This document shows positions 1 to 6,226 of a stretch of 12,444 nucleotides of DNA, piece after piece. The stretch is from the NCBI GenBank assembly GCA_902470915.1, contig CABRIB010000063.1, positions 1-12,444 of the forward strand, written 5' to 3'. Position numbers and translations under genes: made by a program. The first letter of the stretch is position 1. Each line of letters begins with the position of its first letter. Source of the DNA: an uncultured Collinsella sp. GTDB taxonomy: Bacteria > Actinomycetota > Coriobacteriia > Coriobacteriales > Coriobacteriaceae. The notes below the pieces were generated by a model. The model did no database searches. It saw only the letters and a list, made by a program, of their open reading frames with translations, and had not been told where the DNA came from.

Positions 1-45
1 ACACAAGGAGTATCGTCGGCAGCGTCAGATGTGTATAAGAGACAG
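1..45 (+). other. Nextera library adapter with index (artefact)
   Basis: This is not genomic sequence. Positions 13-26 read tcgtcggcagcgtc and 27-45 read agatgtgtataagagacag, which together are the Illumina Nextera read-1 transposase adapter. The eight bases before it (5-12, aaggagta) sit where an i5 index would be, preceded by the acac end of the flow-cell oligo. Genomic sequence therefore starts at 46. Confidence 0.97.
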
Positions 46-94
46 CAACAGCGGCAACCAACTTTGCAAGGTCGCGACCAAGTGCATTAGACAT
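46..94 (-). CDS. 5' fragment of an unidentified gene downstream of scrA
   Basis: An ATG at 94-92 opens a frame that stays open for 16 codons until genomic sequence ends at the adapter; the visible peptide is MSNALGRDLAKLVAAV. A Shine-Dalgarno-like AGGA lies about 8 nt upstream on the minus strand. The fragment follows scrA in the same orientation after a 107-nt gap containing a hairpin. It is too short to identify. From context a sucrose-6-phosphate hydrolase or a PTS EIIA would be reasonable, since the EIIBC here lacks a IIA domain, but nothing in the 16 residues proves either. Confidence 0.5.
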
Positions 95-150
95 ATCAAA
101 GTCCTAACGGATCGAAAGTAACAAGGCACCAGAGATCGGCACCAGATACG

Positions 151-187
151 GGAGATGCCCGCGAGCATACGACCCGCGGGCATCTCC
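151..187 (-). terminator. 13-bp perfect hairpin after scrA, possible terminator
   Basis: Positions 151-163 (ggagatgcccgcg) pair perfectly with 175-187 around an 11-nt loop. The hairpin begins 15 nt past the scrA stop codon, the usual place for a terminator. Neither strand has a run of T after the stem, so it is not a textbook intrinsic terminator. It could instead be an attenuator or an RNA-stabilising 3' structure between scrA and the next gene on the same strand. Confidence 0.5.
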
Positions 188-201
188 TCAATCAAAAGCT
201 C

Positions 202-1602
202 TTAGGCCTGCTCGGAAGCCTTGGGCTCGTCCTTGTACAGGACAAATGAGACGGCAAAGGAAACCAGCGCGGCGACCGCAAACATGATCGCGTACTGCAC
301 GGGCTGGGCCAGGCACAGCAGGATACCGAAGATTCCGGTAACGCCCGTGCCGGAGGCAGCCAGCGAAGTGAGAGCGCAGACCAGGGCACCGCAACCGCCG
401 CCGATGCAGCCGGCGATGAAGGGCTTAAAGAAGCGCAGGTTCACACCAAAGATGGCCGGCTCGGTAATGCCCATGAAAGCGGACAGGGCCGAAGGAAGCG
501 CCAGGCCCTTGATCTTGGCATCACTGGTCTTAAAGGCAACGGCGAGCGCGGCACCACCCTGGGCGATGTTGGCGGCACTGGCGATGGGCAGCCAGTAGGT
601 CACGCCGTACTGGGCGAGCTGGCCAAGGTCGATGGCGGTGTACATCTGGTGGATACCCGTAACGACCGTAGGGGCATAGAACAGGCCGACGATAAAGGAA
701 CCGATGCCAAAGGGCAGGGCGAGCAGGGCCTGAATCAGACCGAGAATGGCGTTCTCGGCCCACACGAAGATGGGGCCGACGGCAACGAGCGTCACGAGCA
801 CGGTCACGAACACCGAGACGAGCGGGGTCACAAAGAGGTCGAACATCTCGGGAACGATCTTGTGCAGGCGCTTCTCGAGGAAAGCCAGAATAGCGCAGGC
901 GATGACGATGGGGATCACGTGGCCTTGATAACCGACCCACTCAAAGCTGTACACACCGGGGATGACGTTGACCATGGTCTGCACGCCCTCGGAGGCAACC
1001 GTGTAGGCGCTCTGCAACGAGGAGTTGATGAACGCACCACCGACGACGGCGCCCAGATACGGGTTGGCTCCAAAGGCCTTAGCGGCGGAGTAACCGATCA
1101 GGATCTGCAGGATGCCAAAGGACGTTCCCGAGACCAGGTCGGCAATCTTGTAGATAAAGTTATTGGTGTCGAGCGCGATAAAGCCGTTGGAGGCCATAAA
1201 GTTGAGGGCACTCATAATGCCCAGCAGCAGGCCCGAAGCCACGATGGCGGGGATGATGGGGACAAAGACGTCGCCGAGCACCTTAATGGCACGCATAAAG
1301 ATGTTCTGCTGCTGCGCCGCGGCCTCCTTGACCTCGGCCTTGGTGGCAGCCTCGACGCCGCTGAGCGCAATGAACTCGTCGTAGACCTTGTTGACGGTGC
1401 CGGTGCCAAAAATAATCTGGAGCTGGCCTTGAGCCTCAAAGACGCCCTTGGCGCCGTCAATATTCTCGAGGGCCTCCTTGTCAACCTTCGCGTTATCGGC
1501 AATCACCAGGCGCAGACGCGTGGCGCAATGCGCGGCAGAGACGACGTTGTCGGCGCCACCGATGTTGTCGAGCACCTCTTGGGCTGATTTGCGGTAGTCC
1601 AT
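202..1602 (-). CDS. scrA: PTS sugar EIIBC permease, sucrose type
   Basis: This is a phosphotransferase-system membrane permease that imports and phosphorylates a sugar, most likely sucrose. The 466-residue product has an N-terminal EIIB domain (about 1-80) with the phospho-accepting Cys26 in AAHCATRLR. A hydrophobic EIIC domain (about 105-455) follows, with VPIIPAIVASG at 114-124 and the family signature GITEPAIFG at 378-386. There is no EIIA domain, so phosphate must come from a separate glucose-type EIIA. I chose the ATG at 1602 because the protein starts there as relatives do (MDYRKSAQEV) and a GGAGG lies upstream; an in-frame ATG at 1635 would swallow that GGAGG. The gene follows a ScrR-like repressor and has two operators at its promoter. 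Trehalose or another disaccharide remains possible as substrate, because specificity cannot be read with certainty from the sequence. Confidence 0.88.
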   Translation of the reverse strand: MDYRKSAQEVLDNIGGADNVVSAAHCATRLRLVIADNAKVDKEALENIDGAKGVFEAQGQLQIIFGTGTVNKVYDEFIALSGVEAATKAEVKEAAAQQQNIFMRAIKVLGDVFVPIIPAIVASGLLLGIMSALNFMASNGFIALDTNNFIYKIADLVSGTSFGILQILIGYSAAKAFGANPYLGAVVGGAFINSSLQSAYTVASEGVQTMVNVIPGVYSFEWVGYQGHVIPIVIACAILAFLEKRLHKIVPEMFDLFVTPLVSVFVTVLVTLVAVGPIFVWAENAILGLIQALLALPFGIGSFIVGLFYAPTVVTGIHQMYTAIDLGQLAQYGVTYWLPIASAANIAQGGAALAVAFKTSDAKIKGLALPSALSAFMGITEPAIFGVNLRFFKPFIAGCIGGGCGALVCALTSLAASGTGVTGIFGILLCLAQPVQYAIMFAVAALVSFAVSFVLYKDEPKASEQA

Positions 1603-1613
1603 GACTTCCCTTT

Positions 1614-1618
1614 CCTCC
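1614..1618 (-). promoter_or_regulatory. Ribosome binding site of scrA
   Basis: GGAGG on the minus strand, 11 nt before the ATG at 1602 and within a purine-rich GGAGGAAAGGGAAG stretch. It lies inside the longer in-frame extension to 1635 and so argues for the start at 1602. Confidence 0.7.
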
Positions 1619-1651
1619 AACGGACGCATGTGCACCCGGCCATGTTTGACA

Positions 1652-1679
1652 CTTATACTGTAATCGTTTTCAGTTTCAT
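1652..1679 (-). promoter_or_regulatory. Candidate scrA promoter
   Basis: On the minus strand ATGAAA (1679-1674) and TATAAG (1657-1652) are separated by 16 nt, a plausible -35/-10 pair that would start transcription near 1645 and give a leader of about 43 nt. Operator O1 fills the spacer exactly, the position expected for repression by blocking RNA polymerase. The -35 match is weak, so the promoter is inferred mostly from operator placement. Confidence 0.45.
1659..1672. promoter_or_regulatory. LacI-family operator O1
   Basis: TGTAATCGTTTTCA fits the LacI/GalR-type operator pattern TGWNANCGNTNWCA, with a central CG and TG...CA ends. An identical copy lies 26 bp away at 1685-1698. The adjacent gene encodes a LacI-family repressor, its likely ligand. 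Confidence 0.8.
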
Positions 1680-1684
1680 ATATC

Positions 1685-1698
1685 TGTAATCGTTTTCA
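1685..1698. promoter_or_regulatory. LacI-family operator O2
   Basis: A second exact copy of TGTAATCGTTTTCA, in the same orientation as O1; the shared identity extends one base outward to 15 nt. The 26-bp centre-to-centre spacing is about 2.5 helical turns. It lies just upstream of the candidate -35 of scrA. Confidence 0.78.
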
Positions 1699-1785
1699 TA
1701 TAGCGGTAAACGGTCGATAATTGACGGTGAAAGGTAGTTTTGAGACAAAAACAGAGAATCAGAAGCCGGCAGACATGCCCGAAGC

Positions 1786-2766
1786 CTAGACATTCATCAG
1801 CTGATGGCCGAGCTTGAGGGTCTTTAGACCGCTCTCCCCCTCCACGCCATCGAGCGTGTTGAGCAACATATTGGTCGCCTCGACGCCACTGGTCAGGTAG
1901 CCATAATGCACGGTGGGAATGCCGCCCGTCAGCGCGCGCAAAAACGCGTTGTCGCCAAAACCGCTCACGCGGTGTATACCCTCGCCCATGCCGCGAACCT
2001 CATCGATGGCACGCAGCGCGCCCGCCGCCATGGTGTCGGTCGCGCAGGCGATAAACGAAACATCGGGAGCGACGGAAAGCAGCTCACGCGCCGCACCATA
2101 GCCCGAGTCGAGTGTAAACGAGCCCAGGCGAATCAAGGCGGCATCGAGCGGGTTACCCGCGGCGCGCAATCCCGCCTCAAAACCACGACGGCGGTCATAA
2201 CCGGCCGCGCGGTCTTCTTCAGTAACTCCAATGTAGGCGATCTTGCCATCTACCCGACCAGCAAGCGCCTGGCCCAGCTCAAAGGCAGCCTCGTAATCGT
2301 CGTGATAGACGCACGCTGCGCCCTCGACATGTTGGCCGATCAGCACAATGGGCACGCGGCACGACTCAATCGCCCGGCGATGCTCGTCGGTAATCATAGT
2401 TGCCACCAGCACAATGCCATCGACCGGGTGGTTTTGGAATAAATCGAGGTACTCGAGCTCGCAATCGGGGGCGTTATCGGTATTGGCAAGCAGCATCTGG
2501 TAGCCACGGCGACCGAGCACCTGGCCAATACCGGCGGTAATGCGGCTCACGGATTCCGAGTTAATCTTGGGCACGATGACGCCGATGAGCTTGGTGGAGC
2601 CGGTGCGCAGCGCACGGGCCTGGCTGGATCGCACGTATCCGGTCAGCTCGATCGCCTTCTTAATGCGCTCGGCCTTGTCCGTCGATATGTAGCCACCGTT
2701 GAGGTAGCGCGAGACGGCGGCGCTCGAAACGCCCGCCAACTCGGCCACATCTTTCATCTTTACCAC
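1786..2766 (-). CDS. scrR: LacI-family transcriptional repressor, ScrR-like
   Basis: This is a sugar-responsive DNA-binding repressor of the LacI/GalR family, 326 residues, the usual family length. The N-terminal helix-turn-helix is MKDVAELAGVSSAAVSRYLN, followed by the hinge-helix motif SSQARALRTG and a periplasmic-binding-protein-like effector domain starting at TKLIGVIVPKI. The similarity to sucrose repressors and the downstream scrA-type permease point to sucrose or sucrose phosphate as effector; this is inference. I place the start at GTG 2766 because AGGGG lies 5 nt before it; ATG 2757 (MKDVAEL) is the alternative. An in-frame ATG at 2799 would put operator O3 inside the coding region and is unlikely. 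Operators upstream of both this gene and scrA suggest it represses the permease and itself. Confidence 0.9.
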   Translation of the reverse strand: MVKMKDVAELAGVSSAAVSRYLNGGYISTDKAERIKKAIELTGYVRSSQARALRTGSTKLIGVIVPKINSESVSRITAGIGQVLGRRGYQMLLANTDNAPDCELEYLDLFQNHPVDGIVLVATMITDEHRRAIESCRVPIVLIGQHVEGAACVYHDDYEAAFELGQALAGRVDGKIAYIGVTEEDRAAGYDRRRGFEAGLRAAGNPLDAALIRLGSFTLDSGYGAARELLSVAPDVSFIACATDTMAAGALRAIDEVRGMGEGIHRVSGFGDNAFLRALTGGIPTVHYGYLTSGVEATNMLLNTLDGVEGESGLKTLKLGHQLMNV

Positions 2767-2771
2767 GAGCA

Positions 2772-2776
2772 CCCCT
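2772..2776 (-). promoter_or_regulatory. Ribosome binding site deciding the repressor start
   Basis: AGGGG on the minus strand, 5 nt upstream of GTG 2766 but 14 nt upstream of ATG 2757. The spacing favours the GTG. No comparably strong site precedes the longer ATG at 2799. Confidence 0.5.
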
Positions 2777-2781
2777 GTCAT

Positions 2782-2795
2782 TGAAATCGCTTTCA
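2782..2795. promoter_or_regulatory. LacI-family operator O3, autoregulatory
   Basis: TGAAATCGCTTTCA matches the same TGWNANCGNTNWCA pattern as O1 and O2 and differs from them at two positions. It lies 15 nt upstream of the GTG start of the repressor gene, next to a TATCAT candidate -10. This is where an autoregulating LacI-type protein would bind. Confidence 0.72.
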
Positions 2796-2797
2796 CC

Positions 2798-2825
2798 ATG
2801 ATACCTGTTCGTTCCGGCGTTCTAA
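2798..2825 (-). promoter_or_regulatory. Weak candidate promoter of the repressor gene
   Basis: TATCAT (2803-2798, minus strand) resembles a -10 box, with TTAGAA (2825-2820) 16 nt upstream as a poor -35. Transcription would begin near 2791, inside operator O3. The proposed -35 overlaps the loop of the perfect hairpin at 2813-2836. Support is positional more than sequence-based. Confidence 0.35.
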
Positions 2826-2836
2826 CGAACGCCGGA
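2813..2836. repeat. Perfect 10-bp inverted repeat
   Basis: TCCGGCGTTC (2813-2822) and GAACGCCGGA (2827-2836) are exact reverse complements around a 4-nt TAAC loop. A competing pairing exists between gttcgtt (2807-2813) and aacgaac (2824-2830). No T-run follows on either strand. It could be a dyad operator, part of the operon terminator region or an RNA hairpin. Confidence 0.6.
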
Positions 2837-2858
2837 CCGCTCGACGCTGCGCGGACAT

Positions 2859-2943
2859 CTGCCGTGGCGATCTGCCGCTCAAACCGTCGCTCGCGTACAT
2901 GAAGTACGCGTCGCTCCTCTTTCGCGGCACCTCGCCACGGCAG
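2859..2943. repeat. 85-nt nested palindrome, REP-like or termination structure
   Basis: A three-tier symmetrical structure lies between the exopolysaccharide operon and the repressor gene. The outer arms 2859-2870 (ctgccgtggcga) and 2932-2943 pair perfectly over 12 bp. After 3-nt bulges on both sides, 2874-2878 (gccgc) pairs with 2924-2928. The inner hairpin 2892-2898 (cgcgtac) pairs with 2904-2910 around a 5-nt loop. No T-tract follows and no coding frame is convincing. It may act as a transcription barrier or mRNA 3'-end stabiliser, or be one copy of a dispersed palindromic element; only one copy is visible here. Confidence 0.7.
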
Positions 2944-3009
2944 CTGCCCGCTCGCTAACGTACGCTCGACCAGGAAGGCCCCTCTTTGCGCAATCTGCTC
3001 GCTAGGGTT

Positions 3010-3675
3010 CTAGCCGTGGTATTCACCGTTGTATTGGATCAACGTTAGATCTTCCACGCCATCGAGCGCGCGGATAGCGTCGGCATAGGGCATATCCACA
3101 CCGTCCGAGAACACCTCGACGGCCATCTCGACCTTGTCGCCGCGCATCGTCTTAGACTTGACGGTGAACTTGGTGCGCCCAAACGCGCGCACGATATCGT
3201 CGCCGGTGGTCTGGCCCGTGTAGTGGATGACCATCATGTACACGCGCGCCTTGTCCTGGTGGCTCGCAAAGCCGGCGATCATCACCACGATCGCCACTGC
3301 CGTAAGCCCCACGAGCGCATACATGCCGGCGCCTGCCGTAATGCCCGTGGTAATGGCCCAAAACAGATACAGCAGGTCGAGCGGGTCCTTGACCGCCGTA
3401 CGGTAGCGGACGATGGACAGAGCACCGACCATACCGAGCGAGATGACCACGTTGGTCGAGATCGCGAGCGTGACCATGCAGGTGAGCACGCACATGCCCA
3501 CGAGCGTCACGGCAAAGCTGCGCGAGTACACCACGCCGGTAAAAAAGCGCTTGTACACGTAATAGATCAGGATGCCCATGGCGAGCGCCACGAGCAGCGA
3601 AAGGCCAATCTTGGCAGGGTCGACCTGACCGAACGCCTCCAAGACGGAGTTCTTAAAAAAGTCCCTGGTGCTCAT
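3010..3675 (-). CDS. DUF4956 membrane protein, partner of the VTC protein
   Basis: A 221-residue integral membrane protein of the DUF4956 family. Hydrophobic segments lie at about 23-42, 53-74, 76-88, 100-121 and 122-137, followed by a soluble tail of about 80 residues (143-221). The family hallmark is LGMVGALSIVRYRTAVKDP at 80-98, with conserved arginines at the membrane edge. Its biochemical function is not established. The family is repeatedly found beside bacterial VTC-domain proteins, and here it starts 3 nt after the VTC gene stops. By analogy with the yeast VTC complex, where membrane subunits form the route for nascent polyphosphate, it may provide the translocation path; this is inference. 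It is the last gene of the operon, followed by the palindromic region. Confidence 0.88.
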   Translation of the reverse strand: MSTRDFFKNSVLEAFGQVDPAKIGLSLLVALAMGILIYYVYKRFFTGVVYSRSFAVTLVGMCVLTCMVTLAISTNVVISLGMVGALSIVRYRTAVKDPLDLLYLFWAITTGITAGAGMYALVGLTAVAIVVMIAGFASHQDKARVYMMVIHYTGQTTGDDIVRAFGRTKFTVKSKTMRGDKVEMAVEVFSDGVDMPYADAIRALDGVEDLTLIQYNGEYHG

Positions 3676-3678
3676 GGT

Positions 3679-4470
3679 CTAAATATCCCCTCGGTTCCCA
3701 AAATCCGATTCCCAGTAATTAAATCCGCGCAGGTAGGCGGTCTTGTCATAACACAGGCAGTACTTAGAGACCGCCGTGAGTTCGGCCGCGCCCGGCGGCA
3801 CCATATCGCGCACCAGCTGCGGGCAAAACTCCGTAAACTTGACCTCCATCACCAGCTTACCGGGCTCCAGGACCGGCAACGCGGGCAGCGTCACGTCAAA
3901 GATATCGAAGCTTCCCACCGCGGCACGCACATTCATGTCAAACGTAATGCGCACGGTGCCCTCGTCCATCACCCACGGCTCGCGCTCGTAGTCCACAATG
4001 GTCCGTGGGCGCATCATGTTGCAGATGCACTCGATGTAGAACTCGCGACAGAGCGGATAAGGGCTCCTCAGCAAAAAGCCGTAGTCGCCAGCCAGAATCT
4101 GCTCAAACTCGCCACGTGTGAGCGGCGCGTCCTCCTTATAGATCCAGCTACCGTACTTCTTTTTGCGCTCGAGCTTAATCACCTTGTCGCTGCCGTTATA
4201 GATGCGTACGCGATACTTTTTGCGCATGAGAATGCCGGCGTCTTTTTCCTCGTAGGCCGAGTTGCAGTAGTCGTCAAAATACAGGCTGCGAATGGTGTAA
4301 CCGCCCGCCCGCGCATGTTTGTCTAGCTTAAATACAGGCGCCATGCGACAGGCAAGCGCGGCGTGCTCGCCCTCGTTAATGAGATATTTGAGCTCGTGGC
4401 AGTAACGCTCCTGCGTGGCACGCACAGGCGGTGCCGCCAGGCGCTCAAGCAGCGCGCTAGCCCTCCTCAT
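3679..4470 (-). CDS. VTC-domain polyphosphate polymerase
   Basis: The 263-residue protein is a single VTC domain without the SPX domain of yeast Vtc proteins. The family forms a tunnel lined with basic residues that polymerises ATP gamma-phosphate into polyphosphate at a membrane. The expected charged strands are visible: Lys28 in HELKYL, Arg61 in RSLYFD, KKYRVRIY at 84-91, ERKKK at 101-105, RPR at 154-156, Arg174 in VRITFD, the metal-ligand-type glutamate Glu209 in MEVKF, and Lys236 in SKYCLCYD. This suggests an intact active site. There is no signal peptide, so it is cytosolic and probably docked to the DUF4956 protein. The start is supported by GGAGG 6 nt upstream and overlaps the end of the CotH gene by 14 nt. 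Polyphosphate as product is inferred from the family. Confidence 0.88.
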   Translation of the reverse strand: MRRASALLERLAAPPVRATQERYCHELKYLINEGEHAALACRMAPVFKLDKHARAGGYTIRSLYFDDYCNSAYEEKDAGILMRKKYRVRIYNGSDKVIKLERKKKYGSWIYKEDAPLTRGEFEQILAGDYGFLLRSPYPLCREFYIECICNMMRPRTIVDYEREPWVMDEGTVRITFDMNVRAAVGSFDIFDVTLPALPVLEPGKLVMEVKFTEFCPQLVRDMVPPGAAELTAVSKYCLCYDKTAYLRGFNYWESDFGNRGDI

Positions 4471-6226
4471 ACGTATCCTCCACGACCTTACCGCCGTCTT
4501 GCACGTAAAAACACTTCATGCCGTAGTGCTTGCCGTCGTCGGTCACATAGTAGTCAAACGCATCTTGCGTATAGCCGTCGGAGTTGGTGGCACGCACGCG
4601 CACAAAATACTGGCCGGTATCGGGCGCATCGCAGGTCACCTCGGGAAGCAGCACATCCTCGGCCTTAAAGACCACGTCGCTTATGGCATAGTCGCGCGCA
4701 AGCTCAACGGTGTAGCGAATGTCGCGCGCCTCAAAATCGTAGGACGCATCCCAGTTAATGCGCAGCTTGCCGTTATCGATCTGCGGCACGCCGATGTAGA
4801 AAGGCATGGGCTTTTTAAAACTCTCGCGAAAGCTCTTGTAGTTCTCCTCGATCTCGGAGGGAATCGCCGCGGCGATCTGCTCATATTGGTCCTTGGTGAC
4901 AGGCAGATTGTCGATATCGGGCGAAGCAAAGACCAGGGATTCAGTCACCTCGCGATAGTGCTTGATCATCTTGGTCAGGCGAGTCTCGGTCAAATACGAG
5001 CGCAAGTCCTTGACGGCGCGGTCGAGTTCGCTGCGGAACGACTTGCTGCGCAACGCGCGGTTAAACAGCACGTTGCCCCAGTAGTTGCTTGCGCCGCGCT
5101 CCCAGCTCGCGTAGTCCGAAAACCCGGTAAGAGAAAGCTCCAGCTTACGCAGCATACCGTCGTTATCCCAATCCAAAAAGTACCAGGTATTTGAGTTGAG
5201 AGGGCTGTACAGATAGCAGTTGCGGTTCTGCGTATCGCAGTTGCCCGTCAGGATCTGAAACGCCAACCAATAGACCAGGTTCTCGGTATCAAAGTAGGTA
5301 TCGAGCACATCATCGATCTTTTGTGATTCGTCGTTGAGCTCATCGAGCATCTCGATGAGCTTGGTGTGGTCCGAATCGCCCTTAATCTCGAGCATGCCCT
5401 CAAATTTAGCCTGGTTGTAGTCGGGATCGTCGGCGAGCTTAATGGTGTCCTCGTAGCGATGGAAATCGAAGCTGTTCACCTTATACAGATGCCCGTTCTT
5501 ATCCAAGCCGTGCGCCTTAAGCGCCGTCTTGTTGAGCTGCTCCACCTGCGTAAACAGGCCGTAGTCCTCAAAGGTGTCGTTGGACTTTTCGGTCTGGTCG
5601 CACACCCACAGATGCACAAACTGTGTGCGCAGGCCCATCATCTGGGGAATCCCACGGATAAGGTCGTAGGCCATCTTGTTGCGAAAACGCATACCCTCGC
5701 CCATGTGCTTGTTGAGCGCAATCGCGCGCTGTTGGCGCCAGGTACCCTTGCCCTTTTTGAGCTCCACCTTGTAGTTCTTTTGCGAGTTCATGCTCGATGT
5801 CTGACCTCGCACCTGCACGGTGGCATTGGGCGCTTCCTCGCCATAGCCAACCTCGCCGGCCACCGGGCCGTCTTCGTCGCCCGGCTGCAGCAGGCCCATA
5901 ACCTGATAGCGCGTCACCCCCATGTCGGCATAGTCATACACCGAGTACGTGTTGATCTCGGCCCAGCTGTGGTCGGTGTTCTCGGAGCTGTTGCCGCGCG
6001 AGACCGTCAGGTACATGGTCACAATGCCCGAGTCGTCGTAGACCTCGTACAGCTCATCTTTATCGCGAAGGTGCTTGGTACCGTCCGAGGCCTCAGCCTT
6101 TTTAATCTTGTCCTGCTTTTTGACCTTTTTGGTCGAGGATTCGTCCTGAGACGAACAGCCCGAAAGCAACAGCGCGCCGGCAGCTGCCTCGATCAGGCAG
6201 CGGCGAGACATCAACTTATCGATCAT
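4457..6226 (-). CDS. CotH-family kinase lipoprotein with C-terminal Fn3-like domain
   Basis: A 589-residue secreted lipoprotein. The signal peptide ends in lipobox LSGC with Cys24 as the lipid-modified residue, followed by a Lys/Ser-rich linker (25-55). The CotH kinase-like domain spans about 65-430: VRGQTSS (139-145) with lysines 150 and 153 in KNYKVEL, GLFTQVEQLN (223-232), NCDTQNRNCYLY (329-340) with Asp331, and DWDND (352-356). These match nucleotide- and metal-binding positions of CotH kinases. Residues of about 478-562 look like a fibronectin type III domain. CotH in Bacillus phosphorylates spore-coat proteins, but nothing here suggests sporulation, so the substrate is probably another surface protein or the exopolysaccharide machinery. 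The start at 6226 has GGGGAGG 5 nt upstream and overlaps pelG by 11 nt; a longer frame to 6346 lies wholly inside pelG and lacks the signal peptide at its N terminus. Confidence 0.88.
   Translation of the reverse strand: MIDKLMSRRCLIEAAAGALLLSGCSSQDESSTKKVKKQDKIKKAEASDGTKHLRDKDELYEVYDDSGIVTMYLTVSRGNSSENTDHSWAEINTYSVYDYADMGVTRYQVMGLLQPGDEDGPVAGEVGYGEEAPNATVQVRGQTSSMNSQKNYKVELKKGKGTWRQQRAIALNKHMGEGMRFRNKMAYDLIRGIPQMMGLRTQFVHLWVCDQTEKSNDTFEDYGLFTQVEQLNKTALKAHGLDKNGHLYKVNSFDFHRYEDTIKLADDPDYNQAKFEGMLEIKGDSDHTKLIEMLDELNDESQKIDDVLDTYFDTENLVYWLAFQILTGNCDTQNRNCYLYSPLNSNTWYFLDWDNDGMLRKLELSLTGFSDYASWERGASNYWGNVLFNRALRSKSFRSELDRAVKDLRSYLTETRLTKMIKHYREVTESLVFASPDIDNLPVTKDQYEQIAAAIPSEIEENYKSFRESFKKPMPFYIGVPQIDNGKLRINWDASYDFEARDIRYTVELARDYAISDVVFKAEDVLLPEVTCDAPDTGQYFVRVRATNSDGYTQDAFDYYVTDDGKHYGMKCFYVQDGGKVVEDTYEEG

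Noticed and set aside
649..1587. Plus-strand ORF of 312 codons opposite scrA
   Set aside because: Gly/Asp/His-rich nonsense composition, antisense to an unambiguous PTS permease.
1659..1698. Reading the operators as CcpA cre sites
   Set aside because: They match the cre pattern, but CcpA belongs to Firmicutes and the adjacent LacI-family gene is the simpler ligand; the two consensus patterns are nearly the same.
2859..2943. CRISPR array or tRNA in the intergenic region
   Set aside because: Only one palindromic unit, no regularly spaced repeats and no cloverleaf with a TPsiC arm.
3223..4326. Long plus-strand ORF of 367 codons opposite DUF4956 and VTC
   Set aside because: His/Arg-rich composition with no recognisable domain, lying antisense to two well-supported genes; a GC-rich codon shadow.
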